Positions 27,368 to 36,670 of a stretch of 64,000 bases of DNA are shown here, in pieces. This stretch comes from an uncultured Neokomagataea sp. GTDB lineage: Bacteria; Pseudomonadota; Alphaproteobacteria; Acetobacterales; Acetobacteraceae. Position numbers and translations under genes: made by a program. The stretch spans positions 109,920 to 173,919 of the forward strand of contig NZ_CAMKWA010000004.1 in NCBI RefSeq assembly GCF_946476835.1, written 5' to 3'. The notes below the pieces were generated by a model. The model was not told where the DNA came from, did no database searches, and worked only from the letters and a program-made list of their open reading frames with translations. Position 1 is the stretch's first letter. Every line of letters begins with the position of its first letter.

Positions 27368-27824
27368 TATCCTCATCGAAGACGCCCGATGGCGGGCGGC
27401 AGTTCGCGATGCAGAACGCACCATTTGGCGCGCGCTCGCGGCTGTCGCCCGGCAGGGTGGACCCGACTTCAGCAGCGGCCCCGCTCCTTCTATCCTCCTT
27501 TCAAGTGATCGTGTGGTCAAAAGGCTCAATGCGCGTTTCCGAAACCGCAATAAGCCAACCAATGTCCTGACCTTCACGGCTGTGGCCCCCGGCCATGGCG
27601 GTGATATCATTCTGGGCTTTGAAACCGTCGCACGGGAGGCGCGTGCCGCAGGGCGCTCCATGCGTGCGCATCTCTCACATCTGGTGATGCACGGCGCCCT
27701 CCACCTTGATGGCCATGACCACCACCACCCCGGCGAAGCACGGGCAATGGAAAGCCTTGAGAGCAAAGCACTACGCTCTCTTGGCTTTGGTGATCCATGG
27801 AAGAATGGGGGGTCACTAGCGTGA
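27336..27824 (+). CDS. ybeY: Endoribonuclease YbeY
   Basis: Metal-dependent RNase involved in 16S rRNA maturation and ribosome quality control. 162 aa. The zinc site HGALHLDGHDH is present (His at about 119, 123, 129) together with the conserved KPTNVLTFT-like region (NKPTNVLTFTAVAPGHGGDIIL). The ATG at 27336 is chosen because the family N-terminus starts close to ILIEDARW; CGGGA lies upstream. It overlaps phoH at its start and shares GTGA with corC at its end. Confidence 0.93.
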   Translation: MEPPSPHAATDILIEDARWRAAVRDAERTIWRALAAVARQGGPDFSSGPAPSILLSSDRVVKRLNARFRNRNKPTNVLTFTAVAPGHGGDIILGFETVAREARAAGRSMRAHLSHLVMHGALHLDGHDHHHPGEARAMESLESKALRSLGFGDPWKNGGSLA

Positions 27825-28768
27825 CGGACGATCAAACCGAGCGTAGTTCAGAGGACGGTAAACGCAGCGGCAACCGAAGCGGCCTCTTTAACCTCTTCAG
27901 CCGCCGTGGCCGTGATCAAGGACTGCGTGACTCCATCGCCACCCTCGTTCATGAAGCCGCACAGCCAGCTGACGATTCAGACATAGAGCCCGAGCTTGAT
28001 CGCCAAGAGCGGTCATTGATCCTCAATGTTCTGCGCCTGCGTGATATCATTGCAGACGATGTCATGATCCCCCGCGCAGACATCATTGCCATGGCTGAGC
28101 ATATTTCACTGGAAGATGCTCTTGCTCTGATGCGGCAAGAAAATCATTCGCGTATGCCCGTTTACCGCGGACAGTTGGATGATATTGCAGGCATGATCCA
28201 CGTTAAGGACTTGGTCGCTTACGTGGATGATCCCGCGGCTTTCGATATTCGTCCGTTGTTGCGCCAGCCTCTCATGATCGCGCCGACCATCCCCGTGCTC
28301 GATCTCTTGCTGCAAATGCGTCAACGCCGCGTTCATATGGCGCTCGTCATTGACGAATATGGCAGTATTGATGGCCTCGTCACGATTGAAGATCTTATCG
28401 AAACCATCGTAGGCGATATCGCCGATGAGCATGATGACCCCGTCACCGCGCTCTGGACCGAACGCCCTGACGGATCGTTTGATCTTGATGCGCGCCTTCC
28501 TGTTGAAGAACTTGAGGCACGTTTAGGCGCGATCCTGACCGATGCTGAGCGTGAGTCCGAAATCGAAACCGTGGGCGGCCTTGTGTTTCGCTTAGCTGAG
28601 CATGTCCCCGCACGTGATGAGATTTTGACCCATGAAAGCGGGTTAGAGTTCCGTGTTCTGGATGCGGACGCACGCCATATTCGCTCTTTGCGCATGCGTG
28701 TTCCTGAAGGCTGGGAACACCGCCCCATGCCCGAACGTCATCCAACTGAAGATGACCGCAGCGCGTAA
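27821..28768 (+). CDS. corC: CBS-pair hemolysin/CorC-type transporter-associated protein
   Basis: 315 aa from GTG, which overlaps the ybeY stop (GTGA) and is preceded by six G 8 bases upstream; the ATG at 27797 in the same frame would add 8 residues. Soluble: no membrane segments, unlike the longer HlyC/TlyC proteins. Two CBS domains (about 75-205; MIPRADIIAM and YGSIDGLVTIEDLIETIVGD) are followed by the CorC_HlyC C-terminal domain. Linked in the literature to magnesium/cobalt efflux. The lnt gene that often follows in other bacteria is absent here; a hairpin and the DsbA-like genes follow instead. Confidence 0.9.
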   Translation: MTDDQTERSSEDGKRSGNRSGLFNLFSRRGRDQGLRDSIATLVHEAAQPADDSDIEPELDRQERSLILNVLRLRDIIADDVMIPRADIIAMAEHISLEDALALMRQENHSRMPVYRGQLDDIAGMIHVKDLVAYVDDPAAFDIRPLLRQPLMIAPTIPVLDLLLQMRQRRVHMALVIDEYGSIDGLVTIEDLIETIVGDIADEHDDPVTALWTERPDGSFDLDARLPVEELEARLGAILTDAERESEIETVGGLVFRLAEHVPARDEILTHESGLEFRVLDADARHIRSLRMRVPEGWEHRPMPERHPTEDDRSA

Positions 28769-28778
28769 ATAAAACCAC

Positions 28779-28809
28779 CCCCCCAACGCCATAAGGCTGC
28801 GTTGGGGGG
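28779..28809 (+). terminator. Strong GC hairpin after corC
   Basis: An 11-bp perfect stem CCCCCCAACGC/GCGTTGGGGGG (28779-28789 with 28799-28809), loop of 9 bases, about 10 bases after the stop. No long T-tract follows, so termination is likely but not certain. Confidence 0.65.
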
Positions 28810-28943
28810 ACGTTCAGCCCAAGCTGTGATCAGCTAAGGGCTTGACGCATAGGGGGCAGCGTGTGCCATTGACAGGCATCTAAAGTTGCTTACGGCCCCT
28901 AACTTACCCTGTGGGCCTTTTTCGGCAAGGGAACTATCGTCTT

Positions 28944-29579
28944 ATGTCCTTCGGTCGCCGCGCTTTTTTATCCACTCTTCCGGCCAGTGCTATTACGCTC
29001 GGGTTAGGCGCCAATTTTGCTCATGCTGACCCCCCCCTGCCAGCCAATGACCCGCGCCTTGCCCCACGCTTTTTAGGCCGTCCAGATGCCCCCATCCATG
29101 TGGATGAGTGGTTTTCCATGACATGCACCCATTGCGGCCATTTTGCAGAGACTGTCTTTCCAGAAGTGAAAGCCAAGCTGATCGATACCGGTAAAATCTG
29201 CTATCGCTTCCATGACTTCCCGTTGGATCAATTGGCCCTGCTTGGGGCCATGGTTGCCCGTTCGCTCCCCGCAGACCGCTATTTCCCGTTCACGGATGAT
29301 CTGCTGCGCACCCAAATGCAATGGGCCTTCGCACGCGATGTTGACCCTGTTGCTGAGCTCAAAAAACATGCCGCCCTCGCGGGTTTATCGGCTGCTGAGG
29401 TCGATGCCATTAACGCGGATGAAACCTTCCGCCAGGCCATCGTAGCACGCCAAGATAAAGACCAATCCTTCTTAGGCATTTCCGGCACACCCTACTTCCG
29501 CATCAATAACACTCCAGCGGACAGCTCCATCGGCTTAAGCTATGATGCCTTCACAGCTGCTCTCGCAAAGGCGCATTGA
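28944..29579 (+). CDS. DsbA-like thioredoxin-fold protein, first of a tandem pair
   Basis: 211 aa from the ATG at 28944. N-terminus SFGRRAFLSTLPAS... with paired Arg resembles a Tat signal; mature start near AHA-DPP. Thioredoxin fold with active site CTHC in FSMTCTHCGHFAE, an inserted helical domain, and the cis-Pro loop ISGTPYFR. A periplasmic thiol-disulfide oxidoreductase role is likely; whether oxidase or isomerase is unclear. Followed one base later by a paralogue with the same layout. Confidence 0.85.
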   Translation: MSFGRRAFLSTLPASAITLGLGANFAHADPPLPANDPRLAPRFLGRPDAPIHVDEWFSMTCTHCGHFAETVFPEVKAKLIDTGKICYRFHDFPLDQLALLGAMVARSLPADRYFPFTDDLLRTQMQWAFARDVDPVAELKKHAALAGLSAAEVDAINADETFRQAIVARQDKDQSFLGISGTPYFRINNTPADSSIGLSYDAFTAALAKAH

Positions 29580-29580
29580 T

Positions 29581-30219
29581 ATGACCCATTCTCCTGCTCT
29601 AACCCGCCGCTTCCTCCTCGGCGCAGCGCCTGCCGCCACGCTCTTTGGCGCGACGGCACACGCACAAAGCACCAGCACACCGAATGTTCTGGCACAGCGC
29701 ATGAGCCCACGGATCATTGGCAACCCAAACGCCAAGGTTCTCGTGCAAGAATGGTTCTCTCTGACCTGCACCCATTGCGCACATTTCGCGACGGAAGAAT
29801 TCCCCGAAATCAAAGCCAAGCTGATCGATACCGGGAAAATCCGCTATCAGTTCCATGATTTCACCGGCGATCAAGTGGGCCTGACAGCCGCCATGATCGC
29901 CCGCGCCCTGCCAGAAGAACGCTATGTTCCTTTCTTGGAAGCGCTGTTTTCTAGCCAAATGCAGTGGGCCTTTAGCCGCGATGGTGACCCCATTGACCGC
30001 CTGAAACAAATCTCTGCCCTCGCCGGTATTTCCTCCAGCGAATTTGACTCAATCCATAACGACATGGGCTACATGCAAGCCGTGTTTGAACAGGTCAAAA
30101 AAGACGCAGACACCTATAATATTTCTGGCACACCCTATTTCCGCTTTAACAACACAGCGTATAGTCAAGATCCAGAAACCTACGACAAATTTGCCGACCT
30201 CGTCGCCAAAGCGTCCTAA
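29581..30219 (+). CDS. DsbA-like thioredoxin-fold protein, second of a tandem pair
   Basis: 212 aa. Tat-like signal (TRRFLLGAAPAATLFGATAHAQ). Active site CTHC in FSLTCTHCAHFATEEFPEIKAKLIDTG-type sequence, closely parallel to the upstream gene, and cis-Pro loop ISGTPYFRFNNT. It starts one base after the first gene's stop (TGATATG), so the pair is one transcript and most likely arose by tandem duplication. smc follows 27 bases downstream; this dsbA-smc order may reflect transcription only. Confidence 0.85.
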   Translation: MTHSPALTRRFLLGAAPAATLFGATAHAQSTSTPNVLAQRMSPRIIGNPNAKVLVQEWFSLTCTHCAHFATEEFPEIKAKLIDTGKIRYQFHDFTGDQVGLTAAMIARALPEERYVPFLEALFSSQMQWAFSRDGDPIDRLKQISALAGISSSEFDSIHNDMGYMQAVFEQVKKDADTYNISGTPYFRFNNTAYSQDPETYDKFADLVAKAS

Positions 30220-30246
30220 CTGATTTGAAAAGCCACCCCACACCGC

Positions 30247-33200
30247 ATGGCTTCATCTGACACGACGATTAGCCGCCTCACCATCAGCGGCTTCAAAAGC
30301 TTTGCGGATGAAGTGCGGGTTGACATCCTCCCAGGGCTGACCGGCATTGTCGGCCCTAATGGCTGCGGAAAATCCAACGTCGTCGAAGCCCTGCGTTGGG
30401 CAATGGGTGAAACTTCCGCCCGCGCCTTACGGGGGGGCGAGTTAGATGACCTTATCTTCGCGGGCACCAACGCCCGCGCTGCACGAAACCTCGCGCAAGT
30501 TACCCTCCATATCGCCAACGCACGCGGCCTTGCCCCCGCTCCATTCCATGAGGCTGATGAGCTTGAAGTCACGCGCAAGGCCGAGCGCGGGTCTGGCAGC
30601 GAATATCGCATCAATGGGCGTGTTACCCGCGCGCGTGACGTACAAACCCTCTTCGCGGACCTTGCTTCTGGCGCGCGTAGCTCCGCTATTGTCAGTCAAA
30701 ACCGCGTCGGGTTGCTCATTGCTGCCAAACCCGAAGAACGACGCCTCCTCTTAGAAGAGGCCGCGGGCATCACCGGCCTCCACGCCCGCCGCCATGATGC
30801 CGAACTAAAACTCCGCCAAACCGAAGCCAACCTAGCGCGCGCAGAAGATTTGCGCCTCCAGCTTGAAGAGCGGCTGGAACAGTTGTCTGAGCAATCCGGC
30901 CAAGCCAAAATTTATCGTGAACTCTCCGAGCAAATCCGCACACTCGAAGATCAGTTGCATTGCTTACTCCATGCCCGTGCCAATCGCGCCGTGCAACGCA
31001 GCCGTGATGACCTTGCCCGCGCCAAAGAAACTTTAAAACAGGCCGAACAAGAACTCGAAAACGCACAAATTACAGAATTTCAAACAAGAGCTGCTTTGCC
31101 CGCAGCCCGCAGAGCCTGCGAAGATGCTCGCTCAACCGTTGAAAACCTCCGCCTTGAAGCCGAGACCGCTCGTCACGACCTCAACCGTGCACATGAGACC
31201 GCAGCCAACGCGAGCGAACGCTTACAAACCACCGAGGCAGACCTCACTGCTCTCAGCACCCGCCTTCAAGAAAACCAAAACACCGAGCGCGAAACCCGCG
31301 AAACACTCGCCGCCTACGAAAACGAACGCCAGAAAGCACCGGCGGAACATGCCGCTTTATCTGCGGACATCACCCGCCTCATGGCAGAAGAAAACGCTCA
31401 ACAACGTGCTTACGATACCGCCCAACGGCATTATGATCTTGAAAGCGTACAACAAGACGCTGCACGCACTGCACTCTCAGCCCTGACGGCACAATTAGAG
31501 CGAGAACGCCACACCCTAGACCACGCTGAGCAAGAACTCGCAGAATTGCAAACACAATGCGAGAGCGGCCCCCCGTTAGAAACATTGCAGCACCGCGTAC
31601 AGGAGGCCGTCGCCACCGCAGATGCCGCACGTCATGCAGAACACAGCACCCGCCAAGCTGCACAAGACGCGCGCCTGACCCTCGAGCAAGCTTCCCGCGC
31701 ACTCCAAGATGCACACCAACAAGAAAACACGTTCCGAAAAACCTTACAGGAGCTTCAACAACGCCACGTCACCACTCAACAACGTGTAACCCAAGACCAA
31801 ACTGCCCATGATGATGCAGTCTCTGCGCAACTCACCCCCGAACAAAAAGCGCAATTCACAAACACTCTCGAAGAGGCAAAAGCGGCCCTCTCAGCATACC
31901 AAGCCGCCGAAAACAGCGCCAATACGGCTCTCGACACACTCAATGCCCGTTGGGTCCAAGCCTGTGCAGCCTCCGAGGCCGGAGCCCAGCGTCACACAGC
32001 CATAAAGCGCGCTCTTGATGATGCACAAACACACTACAAACAAAGCCAAAGACGCCACACCGAAGCAGAGCAACATGTTGCCCACTGCCGTACGGAACAG
32101 CCTGACCCCACATTGCTTGCGCAAGCCGCGCATGCCGTCCACACCTACGAGCAGACCCTCACCGCACTAGAAGAGCGCCTCTCCCACGCTGAAACCGCTC
32201 TTACAACCACCTGCAAGACCGCTGAAGATGCCCAAACAACCGAGCGTATGGCCGAAGCATCTTTACTTAAAAAACGAAGCCAAGCCGAAGGCCTCGCTCA
32301 AAGCCTAAAAGACACAACCCAAGAGCCTCATCCTCTTATTGACGCGCTCTCCGTCCCCGGCCACCTCACACATGCCGTTGCGGCTGCCCTCGCAGATGGG
32401 ATCGACGCATCCCTCGCTCCGGACGATATTCCCGCCACACGCCGCTGGCGCCTCCTACCACAATCCTCTTGTGATACAACCGACACAACGCCACTCCACA
32501 CAGCACTCGCCGGCCTCACCCCACTCAGCGCCTTGCTCACCTGCCCCGACGCTACGCGCCGCTGCTTTACCCGTATTTTTCTGCTGCCAAATGACGCAGA
32601 CGGGCCCAACCTCCAAGCACATCTCCTCCCCGGATATTCTCTCGTCACCACAAAAGGCGCATTATGGCGCTGGGACGGATATCACCGTGCAGCCTCAACA
32701 CAAGACCCAAGCGCCGTCTTGCTCGAACGTCGCCGTAACCTCACCGCCCTAAAAAAAGAGATCACAGTAGAGGAAGCACGCCTTCCTGCGTTACAAGCAC
32801 AAACCCATACAGCGCAAACAGCACTTAAAACCGCGTCAGACACCCTCACAACCCTACGCGGGCAACGCAGCACAGAAGAACATGCCCTCAGCCAAGCCAG
32901 AACAACTTTAGCCCAACAGACCCAACTTAGTACGCGCGCTGCGGATCGCTTAGAAACCGCCTTACAAAAAGCCGAAGATACCGCACGCACCCTACAAGCA
33001 GCACATGCACGCCTAAACGCCGCGCAGAACGCCTATCAGAATCAAGAACCAGCAGAACGCCTCAAAGCCGCAGCCGATACGCTCGCACAGGATGTTCAAA
33101 CTGCCCAAACCACACTCAACACGTGCCGACAAAACCGCAAAAACGCCCAGACCGCACTCGAACATGCACAGCATACGCATGACCAAGCCTTCCTGCGCCA

Positions 33201-34800
33201 CCATGCTGCCGAAGACCAAATGCAGCGCCTCGCGGACAGCATCACCCGCACTCAGCACGACCTAAACGCCCTGACAGAAGCGCTCGACCTCCATCAGGCA
33301 GCACCACGCCCTGACATCACGGCTTTAGAACATGCTGCAGCACAAGCCGAAACACACCAGAAAAATGCACAGAAAACGGCACAAGACGCCGTACTTCATG
33401 CATCCTCAACTCATGCTATTGCCCAAAACATCCGTACAGAATTCACCCAGCGCGAACATGTCATCACCACCGCCTCAGCACGCCTCGCTATCTTAACACC
33501 CCATACGGCACAACTCCGCAGCACATACACACGCTTACAAAACGAACACACCGCCCAAAGCACAGCCTTAACGCAACGACCAGACCTTGCTGCACTCGCC
33601 AACGCACAAGACGCAGCCCTCGTCACACTCACCGCCGCCAAAGACGCCCATCATCAAGCACGGGAAGCCCTCACGGCACACACACATGACGCCGTGCGCC
33701 GGGAAAGCGCCATCACTGCCCTACAGACCCGCCTGCACGACATCACACACCAAATCCAAACCACCGCAGAACAACACACCACCCTTACCGAACGCGTCAT
33801 CGCACTCCGCGCGGAACACACCAGCGCCCTTGAAGAACCAAACCTCATCGCCCACAGCTTAAAAAAACGCGAAGAAGCCCTGCACCACGCAGAAACACTC
33901 TTAGAAGCCGCCCGCCTGCATGAAACGGCCGCTGAAGAAAAAGCCCGCACGTCCCAAGACCGGCTTCGTCAGCTTGAACACACACTCTCTGAAGGCCGCG
34001 CAACCCTTGCCCGCTTAAGCGAACGTGCCGAACACGCTGCCGCCGCGCACGCGAAACTCCATGCTGAGAGCGAAGCCCCGGACCCACGTACACCCTACCC
34101 ACAAGACCTCTCCGAAAACGCAGAGACAACAACCCGCCGCCGCCTCACCCGCCTAACGCGTGAACGTGAGGCCCTCGGCCCCGTCAACTTACGGGCCGAT
34201 TTAGAGTATGAAGAAGCCCGCACCACGGCAGAAACCATCGCCCGTGAACACGCCGAACTCACACAAGCCATCGCCCGCCTGCGCGGTGCCATCGGCAGCA
34301 TCAATAAAGAGGGCCGTGAGCGCCTCACCGCCGTTTTCGCCATGGTGGACCAACATTTTCAGTCACTCTTTGCGCGCATGTTCGGCGGTGGGCGTGCCCA
34401 TCTTGGTCTCGTTGGCAGTGATGACCCTCTTGAAGCGGGCCTCGAAATCTTCGCGCAACCACCCGGGAAAAAACTATCGACCTTGTCGTTACTCTCCGGC
34501 GGTGAACAAGCTCTCACGGCCCTCTCACTGATCTTCGCAACATTTCGCTGCAACCCAGCCCCCATTTGCGTCCTCGATGAAGTGGATGCCCCACTGGATG
34601 ACGCCAATGTTGAACGCTTTTGCACATTGCTCACGGATATGACGAAAGAAGCTGGTACGCGCTTTCTCGTCGTCACGCATCATCAACTCACGATGGCCTA
34701 TATGGACCGCCTCTATGGCGTCACCATGCAAGAGCGCGGGGTAAGCCGCGTGCTCTCCGTTGACCTTAAACGAGCCTCCGCCATGATTGACGGAGCATAA
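30247..34800 (+). CDS. smc: Chromosome segregation ATPase SMC (unusually long)
   Basis: ATPase that loads with ScpA/ScpB to organise and separate the chromosome. 1517 aa, against about 1150-1200 in most bacteria. N-terminal head with Walker A GPNGCGKSN at about 36-44 and the R/Q-loop ALRWAMGE; hinge at roughly 690-815 (HPLIDALSVPGHLTHAVAAALADGI); C-terminal head with signature LLSGGEQALTALSL and Walker B ICVLDEVDAPLDD. Both coiled-coil arms (about 170-690 and 815-1370) are extended and rich in Ala, Thr, Gln, Glu and His. No frameshift or repeat duplication is obvious. Starts with ATG, 27 bases after the second DsbA-like gene. Confidence 0.95.
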   Translation: MASSDTTISRLTISGFKSFADEVRVDILPGLTGIVGPNGCGKSNVVEALRWAMGETSARALRGGELDDLIFAGTNARAARNLAQVTLHIANARGLAPAPFHEADELEVTRKAERGSGSEYRINGRVTRARDVQTLFADLASGARSSAIVSQNRVGLLIAAKPEERRLLLEEAAGITGLHARRHDAELKLRQTEANLARAEDLRLQLEERLEQLSEQSGQAKIYRELSEQIRTLEDQLHCLLHARANRAVQRSRDDLARAKETLKQAEQELENAQITEFQTRAALPAARRACEDARSTVENLRLEAETARHDLNRAHETAANASERLQTTEADLTALSTRLQENQNTERETRETLAAYENERQKAPAEHAALSADITRLMAEENAQQRAYDTAQRHYDLESVQQDAARTALSALTAQLERERHTLDHAEQELAELQTQCESGPPLETLQHRVQEAVATADAARHAEHSTRQAAQDARLTLEQASRALQDAHQQENTFRKTLQELQQRHVTTQQRVTQDQTAHDDAVSAQLTPEQKAQFTNTLEEAKAALSAYQAAENSANTALDTLNARWVQACAASEAGAQRHTAIKRALDDAQTHYKQSQRRHTEAEQHVAHCRTEQPDPTLLAQAAHAVHTYEQTLTALEERLSHAETALTTTCKTAEDAQTTERMAEASLLKKRSQAEGLAQSLKDTTQEPHPLIDALSVPGHLTHAVAAALADGIDASLAPDDIPATRRWRLLPQSSCDTTDTTPLHTALAGLTPLSALLTCPDATRRCFTRIFLLPNDADGPNLQAHLLPGYSLVTTKGALWRWDGYHRAASTQDPSAVLLERRRNLTALKKEITVEEARLPALQAQTHTAQTALKTASDTLTTLRGQRSTEEHALSQARTTLAQQTQLSTRAADRLETALQKAEDTARTLQAAHARLNAAQNAYQNQEPAERLKAAADTLAQDVQTAQTTLNTCRQNRKNAQTALEHAQHTHDQAFLRHHAAEDQMQRLADSITRTQHDLNALTEALDLHQAAPRPDITALEHAAAQAETHQKNAQKTAQDAVLHASSTHAIAQNIRTEFTQREHVITTASARLAILTPHTAQLRSTYTRLQNEHTAQSTALTQRPDLAALANAQDAALVTLTAAKDAHHQAREALTAHTHDAVRRESAITALQTRLHDITHQIQTTAEQHTTLTERVIALRAEHTSALEEPNLIAHSLKKREEALHHAETLLEAARLHETAAEEKARTSQDRLRQLEHTLSEGRATLARLSERAEHAAAAHAKLHAESEAPDPRTPYPQDLSENAETTTRRRLTRLTREREALGPVNLRADLEYEEARTTAETIAREHAELTQAIARLRGAIGSINKEGRERLTAVFAMVDQHFQSLFARMFGGGRAHLGLVGSDDPLEAGLEIFAQPPGKKLSTLSLLSGGEQALTALSLIFATFRCNPAPICVLDEVDAPLDDANVERFCTLLTDMTKEAGTRFLVVTHHQLTMAYMDRLYGVTMQERGVSRVLSVDLKRASAMIDGA

Positions 34801-34876
34801 TCTTCTGAACACAACGTCATTTTCCGCATCGAAATTTGACGCTGCTGCGTTTAAGTCCTTTGATACTCATTTAGCT

Positions 34877-35611
34877 ATGAAAGAGCCCATCATTTCCGAC
34901 GCCCTGCCCTTCACCCCCGAAGCTCTCGCTCGAATCCAAGACCATGGGATTCGCGTGGTGGGAGACGTGCATGGTGATCTCAACGCGTTTCAACATGCGG
35001 CCCGCACGGATCGGTTCGTCTTGCAGTTAGGCGATCTCGTTGATCACGGCCCCGATAGTGTCGGCGTCATGGAACTGATGCTGGATTTATTGGAACAACA
35101 GCGCGGCCTCTTTATCCTCGGTAATCATGACCGAAAACTGGGCCGCGCCTTGGAAGGGCGCCGCCTCCGCCGTGATCCACCGCTGGAAGATACCCTCCAA
35201 GCCTTCAGCCGCCCCGAAAACGCGACGTTGCGTGAACAGACCTACAATGCCATTGCCGCCGCCCCGGCATGGGTACGCTTTGGCCGCTCACTCTTCGTCC
35301 ATGGGGGCTTTCATACCGCCATGCTCATGGAACCCCCACCGCCCGGACTGGGCGATATGTCCGCCCCACTCTCCCGTGCCCTTTTTGGTGAAACCACAGG
35401 CCGCCTTCAGCCTGATGGCTACCCAGAACGCCGCCTGACATGGATTAACCGTATTCCCGCAGGCATGACTGTCTATGTCGGGCATGACCGCCGTTCCACC
35501 GATGGCCGCCCATGGCACCGCACCGGCCGCCTAGGTGGCACAGCAATCTTCACAGATCTCGGTGCAGGAAAAGGCGGACACCTCGCCTGGATTGACCTCA
35601 ATTCACCCTAA
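34877..35611 (+). CDS. Metallophosphoesterase (calcineurin-like, PrpE/ApaH-type)
   Basis: 244 aa from the ATG at 34877. Metal-binding motifs of the calcineurin-like phosphoesterases: GDVHGDLNAF, LGDLVDHGPDS, LGNHDRK, VHGGFH and VGHD. Closest in style to bacterial serine/threonine phosphatases and diadenosine-tetraphosphate hydrolases; the substrate cannot be told. An in-frame TTG at 34787 overlaps smc and would add 30 residues. It lies 76 bases after smc and 21 bases before the chorismate mutase gene. Confidence 0.82.
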   Translation: MKEPIISDALPFTPEALARIQDHGIRVVGDVHGDLNAFQHAARTDRFVLQLGDLVDHGPDSVGVMELMLDLLEQQRGLFILGNHDRKLGRALEGRRLRRDPPLEDTLQAFSRPENATLREQTYNAIAAAPAWVRFGRSLFVHGGFHTAMLMEPPPPGLGDMSAPLSRALFGETTGRLQPDGYPERRLTWINRIPAGMTVYVGHDRRSTDGRPWHRTGRLGGTAIFTDLGAGKGGHLAWIDLNSP

Positions 35612-35632
35612 TTTTTGTCGGAGGCCCACCGC

Positions 35633-35968
35633 ATGACCACAGACCACAACGCCGCCCTGACGGAACTCGAAAGCTTACGCGCCAGTATCGATAATATTGA
35701 TGCAGCTCTCATTCACATGCTGGCCGAACGCTTCCGCTGCACTCAAGCCGTCGGAGAGCTCAAGGCCCGTGCATCTTTCCCAGCAGCTGATCCCGCCCGT
35801 GAAGCCCGCCAAATTACGCGCCTGCGTGAACTCGCGCATAACGCACATCTTGACCCCAATTTTGCTGAAAAATTTCTCGCCTTTGTCGTTAAAGAAGTCA
35901 TCCGCCATCACGAAGCCATTGCGGCCCAAAGCAATTCCCCATCAACAACGACAAAGCCCAACGCATGA
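35633..35968 (+). CDS. Chorismate mutase (AroQ type)
   Basis: Converts chorismate to prephenate for Phe/Tyr synthesis. 111 aa, all-helical AroQ class: LESLRASIDNIDAALIHMLAERF then the KARASFPAADPAREARQITRLRE region with the substrate-binding Arg/Lys residues. GGAGG lies 8 bases before the ATG at 35633. Free-standing, not fused to prephenate dehydratase or DAHP synthase. Overlaps sixA by 4 bases. Confidence 0.9.
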   Translation: MTTDHNAALTELESLRASIDNIDAALIHMLAERFRCTQAVGELKARASFPAADPAREARQITRLRELAHNAHLDPNFAEKFLAFVVKEVIRHHEAIAAQSNSPSTTTKPNA

Positions 35969-36501
35969 TCCGGCATCTCCTTCTTCTCCGCCACGCTGAG
36001 GCCGGCACTTACGCCCAAACAGAAGAAGGGGACCGTGCCCGTGCACTCACCGCACGCGGCATCCAACAGGCAACCCAAACGGGCGCAACGCTCAACGCAC
36101 TATCCTCACACCACGCGCTCAACTGGTCCGACCATTGTGCACGCATCATATGCAGCCCCTCCACCCGCACACGACAAACTGCCGAAATTGCGCTTCAGCA
36201 TAGCGCCCTACACCACCCACCCATCGCCTTTATAAACAGCCTCTACAGCGCAACAGATCAGCATTTACTCGATACGATCCAGACGGTTGATGAACCCATC
36301 TCGACCCTGCTGCTCGTCGGGCATAACCCGGCCATCAGTTCACTCGTACACACACTTTGCGGCCCAGCCCTTCAGGACAGCGCCAGTGAGATCCTCATGG
36401 CAGGCTACCCGCCATCCAGCCTGTCACTCTTTTCCACCCAAGAAACATGGTACGCTCTGCGCCCCTCTCTTGTGTCTTTTCTGAGCGCCCATAGCGCATA
36501 A
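35965..36501 (+). CDS. sixA: Histidine phosphatase family protein, SixA-like
   Basis: 178 aa. RHG-type catalytic motif LLLRHAEAG at the N-terminus and the second His in LLVGHNPAISS, as in phosphohistidine phosphatase SixA, which dephosphorylates histidine phosphotransfer domains or NPr. A target is not evident here. Start overlaps the chorismate mutase stop (ATGA). The 169 bases to gltA contain no gene. Confidence 0.85.
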   Translation: MIRHLLLLRHAEAGTYAQTEEGDRARALTARGIQQATQTGATLNALSSHHALNWSDHCARIICSPSTRTRQTAEIALQHSALHHPPIAFINSLYSATDQHLLDTIQTVDEPISTLLLVGHNPAISSLVHTLCGPALQDSASEILMAGYPPSSLSLFSTQETWYALRPSLVSFLSAHSA

Positions 36502-36670
36502 CACCATATACATGTCACAGAAGGGCTCTGGCCTTTCCCCCCTTCTTCACGGTATGAAGGTCGTAACCCGTTTCACCCGGTGAATATTTTCTTTTCGAGA
36601 CAGCCCCGCGCATTACGAAGAAGCATTCCCCCGGGTCTTTCTGTGTTTATGTCTGCTCGGTGGTAATGCC

